Part shown: positions 53,509 to 61,224 of the stretch, one piece after another
Layout: the number at the start of each line of letters is the position of its first letter
How positions within the stretch are numbered: the first letter of the stretch is position 1
NCBI GenBank assembly: GCA_902490445.1
Contig: CABUDZ010000001.1
Span: 3,515-67,514 of the forward strand
Direction: 5' to 3'
From: an uncultured Collinsella sp.
Lineage (GTDB): Bacteria; Actinomycetota; Coriobacteriia; Coriobacteriales; Coriobacteriaceae
Length of the DNA: 64,000 nt
Position numbers and translations under genes: made by a program
Notes under the pieces: model-generated
Database searches by the model: none
What the model was told of the DNA's origin: nothing
Seen by the model: the letters and a program-made list of their open reading frames with translations, nothing else

Positions 53509-54207
53509 ATGCGCACCGAGCTCGATGTTCCCTTTTCGCACAAAGACGAGGCCAAGGCCCTGGGCGCCAAGTGGGACCGGATCAAGAAGATCTGGTACGT
53601 GCCCGATGGCGTCAACCCCGAGCCCTTTGCCGCGTGGCTGCCCGGCGTGGATCGCTCCGACCCCAGCGCGCCCTACATCTACCTGGTGCTGGGCAAGCGC
53701 GAATGTTGGAAGTGCCACGAGCAGACGACGGTCGCGGCCTTTGGCATTCCGTATCGGGTGGCCGAGGACTCGGGCAGCAAGGCTGTGCCCGGCGCTGCGC
53801 CCACCATGGACGACACGGGCCACATCGCGATCGACACCGCCCGCGCCAACGCCGTGGCCATCGTCCCCGCGCTGGGCTGCGTGCCGGCCGAGATCCGCGA
53901 CTACCTGCGCGAGCGCTGCAGCTACAAGCCCATTACGTCGCGCACCACTAAGACCGTATCGCTCTCCAGCACCTGTACCGGCTGCGGCGCGCTGCAAGGC
54001 AGCCATTACCTGTTCGAGGAGCCCACGTCGCCGTTTGCACTCACGGCCATCAACAAGCTGCCCGCGCTGGAGTTCGTGCGCGTGGAAGTCGCCGGCGTCT
54101 ACGGCATCCCCGACAGTCAGGACAACTTTGACCAGGCGCTCTTCACCTGGGCACGCGACCACCACGCCCAGTTCCACAAGACCCTGTGCGAGGGAATTTA
54201 CCTGTAG
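53509..54207 (+). CDS. DUF5710 domain protein with zinc-ribbon-like cysteines
   Basis: The 232-residue product starts with the DUF5710 pattern (LDVPFSHKDEAKALGAKWDRIKKIWYVPDGV), a short domain often found in DNA-processing proteins. Four Cys in two pairs (CWKCHE near residue 67 and CTGCGA near 157) could bind zinc. AAAGGAG precedes the ATG at five bases. Function is unknown. It lies alone on the plus strand in the accessory stretch. Confidence 0.7.
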   Translation: MRTELDVPFSHKDEAKALGAKWDRIKKIWYVPDGVNPEPFAAWLPGVDRSDPSAPYIYLVLGKRECWKCHEQTTVAAFGIPYRVAEDSGSKAVPGAAPTMDDTGHIAIDTARANAVAIVPALGCVPAEIRDYLRERCSYKPITSRTTKTVSLSSTCTGCGALQGSHYLFEEPTSPFALTAINKLPALEFVRVEVAGVYGIPDSQDNFDQALFTWARDHHAQFHKTLCEGIYL

Positions 54208-54333
54208 GGCAAAACTCGAAAATCGAGTCCAGTTATCCTCGAAAATCGAGTATGCGCAGGTAGTTGAGTTGTTGGTATAACGCAGAAAATGTCGAATCAC
54301 CGGGTTTGCCCGACTAGATATTCAGTCTTTAAA
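54208..54333. repeat. Twin CTCGAAAATCGAG palindromes
   Basis: CTCGAAAATCGAG occurs twice within about 35 bases (near 54217 and 54239) just after the DUF5710 gene. It is a short palindrome repeated in tandem, which may be a protein-binding site. Confidence 0.4.
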
Positions 54334-54615
54334 CTATGATTCCGCCTCGTCATAGGTAATGGCGCATCCGCAGGCTGGGCATTGCTGAGGATAGATTGGA
54401 AGACGCAGGCCTGTTCGAGCCCGCGGGTCAGTAGACTGCTTGTCGCGAATGTCGATGAAGTTGATGTCTAGGCATGGGAGGTCTCCGCCGCAGCGAGGGC
54501 AGGGCAGGCAGATTTGGCTACAGCTGGCCTCAACGAGCGGGAACAAGCTCCGGTCCATTAACGCTCGCGGTAGGTTTCCGTACACGCCACACGCGATATC
54601 GCTTCGCCATCCCAT
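54334..54615 (-). CDS. Small double zinc-ribbon protein
   Basis: The 93-residue product has CPRCGG and CPACGC with a further Cys pair (CSQICLPC), suggesting one or two zinc ribbons. AAAGGGGAG precedes the ATG. The function is unknown. A role linked to the adjacent nuclease gene is possible but unproven. Confidence 0.6.
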   Translation of the reverse strand: MGWRSDIACGVYGNLPRALMDRSLFPLVEASCSQICLPCPRCGGDLPCLDINFIDIRDKQSTDPRARTGLRLPIYPQQCPACGCAITYDEAES

Positions 54616-54734
54616 GGTCTCCCCTTTCCTGTTTTAACCGTTGAGGAGAGGATGGCAGGATCGAATGGCCTCGAATGGTGTCCTGTTGCGATCCGATCAA
54701 TCGACATGATCGGGTTACGGCGGACCGCACCCGA

Positions 54735-55817
54735 CTAATACGGAGCAACAGCCTCTGCCCGACGTCGCGATTCCGAGAAATCGAACTCAGCGCGGTGGGC
54801 CTCGAGGAACCGAGCATTGGGACGCAGACGATGCTCGTCCGGCTCACGCAATACCGACCCTGCAAACGCTGCATAGTCCGTATGCCGCAGAAGATACGAC
54901 CCGCAAAGTTGATAATCGCCGCGCACCAACTCAAACGAAATCAGATGGGCGTCGAAGAGCGAATGCAGGTCGCGGCGCAGCAGAATTCCGTTGCTTACAA
55001 CTTGCGACTTGGGACCCGAGTAGTTCTCGATATGCGCGGCTTCGAGCGCCTCGTCGACATTGCAACCCGAGACGGCGCATCGACCAGTGTAGGCCTCAAA
55101 GAGCTCGGTGCGAAAACGCTGCTGGCCGATTCGCTCGCGACGTAGCGCGTAGCGAACCTTTTCATCGTCGCTCGCCGGAGCGCCGGAAAACTCCGCTGTG
55201 ACCGAAGCGTCCTTCATGTAGGTCATATCAGGGAAGAAGCGTCCGTCGGGTCCGCCCTTATGGACGGGGCCATGCAGCACAAACCAGCTATTCTCGGGTT
55301 CGTAGCGCTCGACGAATGCGAGGCCCAGCACCTTGTAGCCAGCGCTCGTCGCAAAGAACACACCAACGGGAACGCCGCATTCCATGCAGTTGATCATCTT
55401 TTGGTTATAGGCCTGGTCGCGCCAGTTTTCGACCGAAGTGCTCTGCGACGAGTACTTGAGCACCCACGTTCCGTCCTCGAGATAGAGCGGCGGAACATCG
55501 GGGTAGGCGCCGCGCTTGGAATTGTGCACCGAGAGCGCGAAGGTCTTCTCACGCGGATGCTTAACGCGTCCGCGACCAGGCCAAAAGATGCCCGAACCGC
55601 GCGACACCGGAAAGAGCTCGGAATCAATCGACAGGCGGAAGGGATATTGAGGACTGTCGGCATTTGTGCGATGCGGAAGCTTATCCCACGGGCAACCACG
55701 CCGCTCCTCGCGTAAAAACCACTCCCAGGCCTGGACATATTCGGACGGTACAAAGCTGCAAGCGCGGTCGAAACTCAGCCGAACAATCAGCGGAACACTA
55801 GAAGCGATGCCGTCCAT
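54735..55817 (-). CDS. HNH endonuclease with SRA/YDG-like N-terminal domain
   Basis: The 360-residue protein has an N-terminal domain (about 50-200: GIFWPGRGRVKH, LSVHNSKRGAYPD, YNQKMINCMECGVPVGVFF) like the modified-base-reading domains of actinobacterial HNH restriction proteins. The C-terminal HNH nuclease is FRTELFEAYTGRCAVSGCN, EAAHIENYS, VSNGILLRRDLHSLFDAHL. GGAGG lies seven bases before the chosen ATG. I infer a type IV-like, modification-dependent nuclease. Domain naming is by pattern only. Confidence 0.75.
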   Translation of the reverse strand: MDGIASSVPLIVRLSFDRACSFVPSEYVQAWEWFLREERRGCPWDKLPHRTNADSPQYPFRLSIDSELFPVSRGSGIFWPGRGRVKHPREKTFALSVHNSKRGAYPDVPPLYLEDGTWVLKYSSQSTSVENWRDQAYNQKMINCMECGVPVGVFFATSAGYKVLGLAFVERYEPENSWFVLHGPVHKGGPDGRFFPDMTYMKDASVTAEFSGAPASDDEKVRYALRRERIGQQRFRTELFEAYTGRCAVSGCNVDEALEAAHIENYSGPKSQVVSNGILLRRDLHSLFDAHLISFELVRGDYQLCGSYLLRHTDYAAFAGSVLREPDEHRLRPNARFLEAHRAEFDFSESRRRAEAVAPY

Positions 55818-55907
55818 AAGGAACCTCCAGGAAGAACAGTTCCTCACATTATCGCTGATCTACGCGGGCTCGCGTGCAACCGTTTTGCGCAAAGCCATTG
55901 CACAAAA

Positions 55908-55938
55908 TAGGGGCCGCTTCGATTGAAGCGGCCCCTAT
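55908..55938 (-). terminator. Terminator of TasA-like gene 5
   Basis: ATAGGGGCCGCTTC and GAAGCGGCCCCTAT arms form a strong stem followed by TTTTGTGC on the minus strand. Confidence 0.88.
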
Positions 55939-55965
55939 CAGGCAAATCTAGCTAATGGCTTAGCC

Positions 55966-56910
55966 CTACTTGGAATCAGGCACAATACCGACCAAGCTAA
56001 CCGTTACGTCGAAAGTCGGGCTTCCCTCACCAACATCGAGGCCGGACATGTTCTGACAATCGTTGTCGGTGCCCTCCATCCAAATGACAACCTTGAAGTT
56101 CGTCCCGTTGTAACCAACGTGAGCGAGCATCCGAGCATCGCCCATCGGCTTAACGTAGGAGTCACCACTCCTAGTTGCTCCCCAGTTTTTGTTGTTCTGG
56201 TCAATCATATTCCCGCCGTACACATGGGCATAAGACGGCGCCATGGTCACCGAGAGGCTGCCGGAATTCACGCAACTCCAGCCCTCGGTAGCAGAAACAT
56301 CGTTTCCCTTGCCTGTCGGAAGGACCGGAGCATAAACAACCTTGAGCTCGTCATTAATCAGCAGACCAACACGAAGGCTGCCTTTGATTTTGTCAAACCA
56401 ATCTTTCGAAGCGCCTTCCGACGCAGTCACAACAACGGGACCGTTCGAGCTGCTGTTGTCGAGATAGACGTCAGCCTCGCCAGTCTGGTTAATCGTGTAG
56501 ATCGTATATTCCGCCATCGTATAGGCGTAATAAGTCTCGGTATCTCCCTTGAGCGTATAGGAACCCTCAAGCTGCTTAGAAATCGTTGCCTTCTGGTAAC
56601 CACTCACATCTGTACCATTCCATGATTTTGGTACAAACCAGCTATGGGCATCGTCCGTGGAAGACGGACTGATCTCATGGCCAGTGCTTGCGGCGGTCGT
56701 CTGATGATCGCTACCGTCATGAATGGCATTTGGGCCGGACGCAATTTGGAGGACCATGCCGTTTGCCTGGGCGCTAACGGTACTGGTGGTGCCGTCAACC
56801 TTTGTGTTTGAAACGAACCAGGCATACGTTGCAGAGCCAAGCGCAACCGCTGCCATAACGACTGACAAGGCTGCGATCGCAAGCTGCTTTTTCATCTGCT
56901 TAACGCTCAA
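55966..56910 (-). CDS. TasA/camelysin-like SipW-dependent secreted protein 5
   Basis: The 314-residue protein starts at a TTG with GGAGG seven bases upstream. The helix LAIAALSVVMAAVALGSATYAWF is a classic TasA/CalY-type leader, followed by VSNTKVDGTTSTVSAQANG. The mature part has beta-rich repeats and ends FKVVIWMEGTDNDCQNMSG, the locus-specific motif. It has its own terminator on each side, so it can be expressed apart from gene 6. Confidence 0.88.
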   Translation of the reverse strand: MSVKQMKKQLAIAALSVVMAAVALGSATYAWFVSNTKVDGTTSTVSAQANGMVLQIASGPNAIHDGSDHQTTAASTGHEISPSSTDDAHSWFVPKSWNGTDVSGYQKATISKQLEGSYTLKGDTETYYAYTMAEYTIYTINQTGEADVYLDNSSSNGPVVVTASEGASKDWFDKIKGSLRVGLLINDELKVVYAPVLPTGKGNDVSATEGWSCVNSGSLSVTMAPSYAHVYGGNMIDQNNKNWGATRSGDSYVKPMGDARMLAHVGYNGTNFKVVIWMEGTDNDCQNMSGLDVGEGSPTFDVTVSLVGIVPDSK

Positions 56911-56934
56911 CGGAAATCCTCCTCTCTAAAGAAA

Positions 56935-56962
56935 AAGGCGGGGGACACCTCTCCCCCGCCTT
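56935..56962 (-). terminator. Terminator of TasA-like gene 6
   Basis: AAGGCGGGGG and CCCCCGCCTT arms are followed by TTTTCTTTAG on the minus strand, just past the gene stop. Confidence 0.88.
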
Positions 56963-56980
56963 GTTTAGCTGCTTATCCCG

Positions 56981-57757
56981 CTAGTTCTTATCGGTCTGAG
57001 TAGAGGTAGCAGTGAAGACAACGTTAATGCGCTTGGAAGCCGTCTTCAGATTCTCAAGATTGTTCGTAAAGACCTGAGCATCGTCACCATCGTAGAAGAC
57101 ATACATTTCAACGGTTGTCTCATCCTCGCCAATCTTATCGGCAAGCTTATGCGTGGTGTCAGAAGAGGAGACAATGCCGTCCTTATTGCAAAGCACCCAG
57201 TTCGTCCCGCTCATGACCAGCACGCGAAGCGCAGAATCAAATTTATCATTATCGCCTGTGGCACCCGTAATTTTGGCCGAATCAACTACAAGATTGGTGA
57301 GCTCAGCGCCCTTTGAGCCAACATAAAAGGTGTTCTTTACGGCATACTTTCCAGTAACCGCGGCGGCAGGCGTGCCGGCAGCGTCGGCGCCCTGAGCAGG
57401 AACAAGCTTGACGGTATTGTCGACCTTCAAGCCATCAGTCGCACTGGTACCGAATGCCGTATAGAAGTTAGCCAGCGTATCGTACGGAGTCGTGTCGGCG
57501 CCATTTGCCCAATGAGCCGGATAAAGCGGCGTGTTCGCAACAGAAGAATCATCCGTGCGAAGATCCTTAGACGGTTCATTCTCATCACGAATATACATGA
57601 ACGCAGAGTTCGACTGAGCAGAAATCTAACTGGTCGTTGCGTCGACCTTGTTGTTGCTCACAAACCATGCGAACGTGGCAGAGCCCAGTGCTACGGCTGC
57701 TACCAGCACCATGGCGATGGCGGCGCCCATCTGCTTCTTTAATGCCTTGGTATCCAT
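56981..57757 (-). pseudogene. TasA/camelysin-like protein 6, interrupted by an in-frame amber codon
   Basis: The start is MDTKALKKQMGAAIAM with AAAGGGG upstream; the leader ends ALGSATFAWFVSNNKVDATTS. The next codon is TAG (57626-57628), after which the same frame continues ISAQSNSAFMYIRDENEP to a normal stop, about 210 more residues with typical TasA-like composition. The paralogue at 55966-56910 aligns across the site without a gap. The gene may be inactivated, read through, or affected by a base-calling error. Without readthrough only a leader peptide would be made. Confidence 0.75.
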
Positions 57758-58156
57758 ACGGACCCCTTTCTTTCCCCATTCATCCCAGATGACCCTCGAG
57801 AAGCCCGGAAGGGGAGCCCGCGCTTTCGTGTTGGATGTTGCTTGCCCATCCTTTAGACATGGAATTGAGAATACCATAATTCTTACGATTTCCTTATGAG
57901 TTTTCGGCAGCCTACATTCCGGCAGATTCATAGGTCTACCTCTGGTTATATGCGGTGCTACATGAACATCGTTTACCTTATTTGATCTCTCTCCCGCGCA
58001 GTCATAAGCCCCTCTTAAGCCTTGCGACCGCAGCGCCATGCCAACGCACACATTCGCCCTCCGCCGAGCTTCGCCCTAGCCCTTCCCCACCCGCTATACT
58101 GATGTAGCACGTGTAATTTCTGCCTGCTTATGCGGGCTATTTGCCGGGAGGACTCT
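57758..58156. other. Divergent intergenic region upstream of TasA-like gene 6
   Basis: About 400 bases separate the two divergent genes. The AT-rich part near 57865-57900 includes an inverted repeat AGAAT-N6-ATTCT (57868-57883), a reasonable site for a regulator or promoter of gene 6. No coding frame is convincing. Confidence 0.5.
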
Positions 58157-58669
58157 ATGGCTGCCGCCAATCAACCCAAGGGAAGCGTTTCTACCGGATC
58201 GATCAAGCCGGTGACGCGCAAAGCCGTTCGTTGTCAGCGCGAAGTTGCCTGGCTGGTCACGCAAGCGGCCGGTAAGCTCGTCGCCACCACCGACGACGTC
58301 AACGCGCCCACACCCAGCTTTGTGCTGGCGGCGGCGTTGTCATATGCCCGCGAGCAGGAGCAGACCGCCCGGGACCGTGACGCCGCGATCGACTACAAGG
58401 CCGTCATGGGCTCCGACCTCGCGAGCTTTTGTGCGGCCGCGGGGCTGCCCGCAGCGCCCAACGCGCTTTCGGACGCGGGCTACATGTTCACGCTCTCGGG
58501 CGCGGATCTGATCCGCGACATCTATGCCTACTGCGGCGACCTGGGCGAGCGCATGAGAGATCCGGTGCAGGTCAAACCGGGCTACGCGATCAAGCTCGCG
58601 TTGCGGTTGTTCTTGCTGGACGACGCCGCTGGCAACGGCGCTACCTCCGCCGACAACGCCTCCGCATAA
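58157..58669 (+). CDS. Unknown 170-residue protein
   Basis: The product starts MAAANQPKGSVSTGSIKPV, has no membrane segment and looks helical (REVAWLVTQAAGKL, YAREQEQTARDRDAAIDYKAVMG). GGGAGG lies six bases before the chosen ATG. It lies between the two divergent TasA-related gene groups. No family is recognised. The context suggests regulation of, or accessory function to, the surface system, but that is speculative. Confidence 0.65.
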   Translation: MAAANQPKGSVSTGSIKPVTRKAVRCQREVAWLVTQAAGKLVATTDDVNAPTPSFVLAAALSYAREQEQTARDRDAAIDYKAVMGSDLASFCAAAGLPAAPNALSDAGYMFTLSGADLIRDIYAYCGDLGERMRDPVQVKPGYAIKLALRLFLLDDAAGNGATSADNASA

Positions 58670-58672
58670 CAA

Positions 58673-58710
58673 AAGCGCCGGGTCGGGAAATCACTCCCGG
58701 CCCGGCGCTT
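58673..58710. terminator. Bidirectional terminator between the unknown gene and TasA-related gene 7
   Basis: AGCGCCGGGTCGGG and CTCCCGGCCCGGCGCT arms form a strong stem between two convergent genes. Confidence 0.75.
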
Positions 58711-58717
58711 CTTCGTT

Positions 58718-59887
58718 CTACTTGTCCCCGTCCCCCGCGGGCGAGTTCTTTTGGTTGCGACGGTTACTCCAGGTCACGTTGTGTTCCTTGTAGTAATCGG
58801 GCGCCTCGTTGCCGCTCGCGCTAATGGGGTCGTTGCCGGTCAGGGTGTCGGCAATATCCTGCACGAATTTAATGAACAGGCTCGAGTCGTCGGTCTCGGA
58901 CGAATCAAAGTCAAAGCCAAACTCCACCGCACCGCCGATGATCTTGTCCACGCACTCCGGGTCGTCGCCGTCCAGCCAAATGACCACGGTGTACTTGTCC
59001 ACATCGCCCACGCGAAAGTTCTTGTGGCTAATGGTCGTCACCACGTCCTTGGACGCAAACGGCTCGGTGTTGGGCTCGGGGCTGCCGTCGGCCGTTGCCG
59101 CCGCATAGGTGGTGGGCTCGCCGTTGCGGTACACCCGCACGCGCGCCGCCTTCTCCACGCCCTTGCTGGCGCTGACCACCTTGAGCTTGGCGCTGTAGCC
59201 CAGATCGGTCTTGCCGGCGTTGCGGATATAGAAGGTGTACGCCACATAGTTCTTGCCGTTGTGGCTGCCGTCGATGTTATCCAGGTTGTCGGGCAGGTCG
59301 TCGGCAGCGATATTGGTGCCGTTGTCCACGGCGTCGGCCGCCAGGCGCGCGGTGGCGTTGTTAAAGTCGCCATTGTCGGCAATGGCCACGCCGCGGCGGA
59401 ACAGCTCCAGGCGGTTGAGGTTGATGGTGAAGTTACCCATGTTTTCCTGCATAAACGACAGGGCAAACAGCACGCCAAAGGCAAGCGCCAGCACCACGAG
59501 GGCTTTTTGTAGCTTGTCCATGCGCAGCAGCGCCGTGCCGATGCGCTCCATGCGGCGCTTGGGCATGTACATGGACACGACCGCGTCGGGGTCGATGTCG
59601 TCGAGGTCCTGGTCGGCCAGCGCCTGCTCCAGCTCCTCGATGCGCACCACGCCGCGCAAGTCGCGCTTGGGCTTGCGCTTGGGTTTGGGTTTGGGCTTGG
59701 ACTTGGGCTTGCCGAAGCGCTTGCGGGAGGCGGGGGGCTGGTCGGGCGCGGAGTCCTCGCCGGGCGCGTCCTCGGCGTTGGCGCCGGGAGCGTCCTGTAG
59801 CGCGTCCTCGGCTTGGTCCTCGGTCAAACCCTCGGCCAAATCCTCGGCAGCTTGATCTTTGTTGTCGTTACGCTTGAACAGAGCCAT
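58718..59887 (-). CDS. Membrane-anchored TasA-related protein 7
   Basis: The 389-residue protein has an acidic then Lys/Pro-rich N-terminal cytoplasmic part (to about residue 115: KPKSKPKPKPKRKPKRDLRG), one transmembrane helix (KALVVLALAFGVLFALSFM) and a beta-rich outer domain. The A-T-Y-A-W-F cleavage motif is absent, so it should stay membrane-bound. Near its end TVVIWLDGDDPECVDKI matches the common motif of the secreted proteins. It follows the PilZ gene by five bases. I infer a base or anchor linking fibre to cytoplasm. Confidence 0.7.
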   Translation of the reverse strand: MALFKRNDNKDQAAEDLAEGLTEDQAEDALQDAPGANAEDAPGEDSAPDQPPASRKRFGKPKSKPKPKPKRKPKRDLRGVVRIEELEQALADQDLDDIDPDAVVSMYMPKRRMERIGTALLRMDKLQKALVVLALAFGVLFALSFMQENMGNFTINLNRLELFRRGVAIADNGDFNNATARLAADAVDNGTNIAADDLPDNLDNIDGSHNGKNYVAYTFYIRNAGKTDLGYSAKLKVVSASKGVEKAARVRVYRNGEPTTYAAATADGSPEPNTEPFASKDVVTTISHKNFRVGDVDKYTVVIWLDGDDPECVDKIIGGAVEFGFDFDSSETDDSSLFIKFVQDIADTLTGNDPISASGNEAPDYYKEHNVTWSNRRNQKNSPAGDGDK

Positions 59888-59892
59888 GGCGA

Positions 59893-60558
59893 TCAGATCT
59901 TATATTTCGTGCGAATGTAGCCGACGTATTCTTTGACGAGCTCGCGCTCCATGTCGTCGGCGTAGCGGAACTGCAGGCCGCAGACGTTGCGGTACAGGCT
60001 GCCCTTGGGCGCGCGGCGCACCCAGCACACGATGCCCAGCTGCTCGGGCAGCTCGTGGCGCTCGCCCTGCAGGCGGATCGTGGGCATTTGCACGGCCAGG
60101 GCCTCGCCCACGTCGGGATAATCGTTGAGGTAGACGGCCAGGCCGCCGGCCGAGACGTCGATGGTCATGGCGTCCTCGGGCTCGGAGGCGGCCGCGTTGT
60201 CGCGCTGGTAGGTAAGGCGCATGGCGACCTTAAAACGCTCGTCGCGGCGCTTGACAAAGGTGCGCTGCTCGGCGACTTTGCGCATTTTCCAGTAGGTGCG
60301 GATGCCTTTTTTCTCGACTGCCTCGGGATAGCCGGCGAGCACGAACGTCTCCTCGCCCACTTTGTATTGCAGCAGCAGCTTTTGGTTTTCGTCCATGATG
60401 AGCGGCTTGCCGGCGAGCATGGGCGCGCTCATAAGGAAGTACGCGTCGTCCAGGTTCTCTTTGTACGTGGCGAGCATGTTGAAGTCGGTTTTTTGGCCCA
60501 TGGGCACGTCGAATGCCACCTGAAGCTTGGTCCCCGGCGTTATCTGTTGCTCTGCCAT
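59893..60558 (-). CDS. PilZ domain c-di-GMP receptor with YcgR-like N-terminal domain
   Basis: The 221-residue protein has an N-terminal YcgR/flagellar-brake-like beta-barrel (about 1-100) and a PilZ domain with the c-di-GMP motif FVKRRDERFKV (RxxxR) and TIDVSAGGLAV ([DN]xSxxG), both intact. GGGGGAG precedes the ATG. It is the first gene of a two-gene unit with the membrane-anchored TasA-related protein, so it probably transmits c-di-GMP levels to the surface system. Confidence 0.88.
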   Translation of the reverse strand: MAEQQITPGTKLQVAFDVPMGQKTDFNMLATYKENLDDAYFLMSAPMLAGKPLIMDENQKLLLQYKVGEETFVLAGYPEAVEKKGIRTYWKMRKVAEQRTFVKRRDERFKVAMRLTYQRDNAAASEPEDAMTIDVSAGGLAVYLNDYPDVGEALAVQMPTIRLQGERHELPEQLGIVCWVRRAPKGSLYRNVCGLQFRYADDMERELVKEYVGYIRTKYKI

Positions 60559-61224
60559 GTTGTCTCCCCCAGTCGCGGGCGCCGATATCATCGTCGTGCG
60601 CGATGCACATTGGGCTATTGTACCTGCTTTGCCGCAGGTTTCGATGTGCAGCGTGTGAAATGGCGGGATGCAGGGCGCGGGTGAACGCGCAGCTGCTCCG
60701 CGCGCGGCATTAATCTGACAGCGATGCATGCCCCCGACAGTCCGTCTGTCTATCTCTCAGCCATCTCTCATTTATCCCTCAGCTTAGAGATGAGTGAGAG
60801 ATGAGAGACAAAAATGCCGTTATCGGTTCAAGCAAATCACGTTCGCGCAGGTAAACACATGTATACGGGAACTTTGACTCGATCCACCAGCCACCTTGCA
60901 GCAATGTTATCTCTCATATTTATCTCTCATCTTTCAGCTATCTCTCGTGTTAGTGACGAATGAGAGACGAGAGATGCTCGAGTGATGCATAAGCCTGGAT
61001 TATTGGACGGTCGGAAAATGAGCGTGGATATTTGGACGGTTTTTGGGCTTTTGGCGGCCGATTTCGTCCGAAAATCCACGCTCATGCGGCAGACGTCCGA
61101 ATTTCCACGCTCGTGTGCCAGAAAATCCACGCTCATCCGGCAGATTGGTCGAAGGCCCCATATGGGTATACTCTCGGGGATTCGACTCAATTCGCCCCCG
61201 CTGGGGCGTCAAAGGAGACTGCAT
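60559..61224. repeat. Long intergenic region with two repeat arrays
   Basis: About 665 bases hold no gene. Between about 60745 and 60977 the word ATCTCTCA/TGAGAGAT recurs many times in both directions. Between 61012 and 61144 a 23-base unit (AAAATCCACGCTCATGCGGCAGA) occurs three times directly (61071, 61100 and 61122) and once inverted (61012-61034). The M16C gene starts 80 bases later. Confidence 0.7.

Noticed and set aside
61071..61144. CRISPR array
   Set aside because: Only three direct copies with gaps of 6 and 0 bases between units, one inverted copy, and no cas genes.
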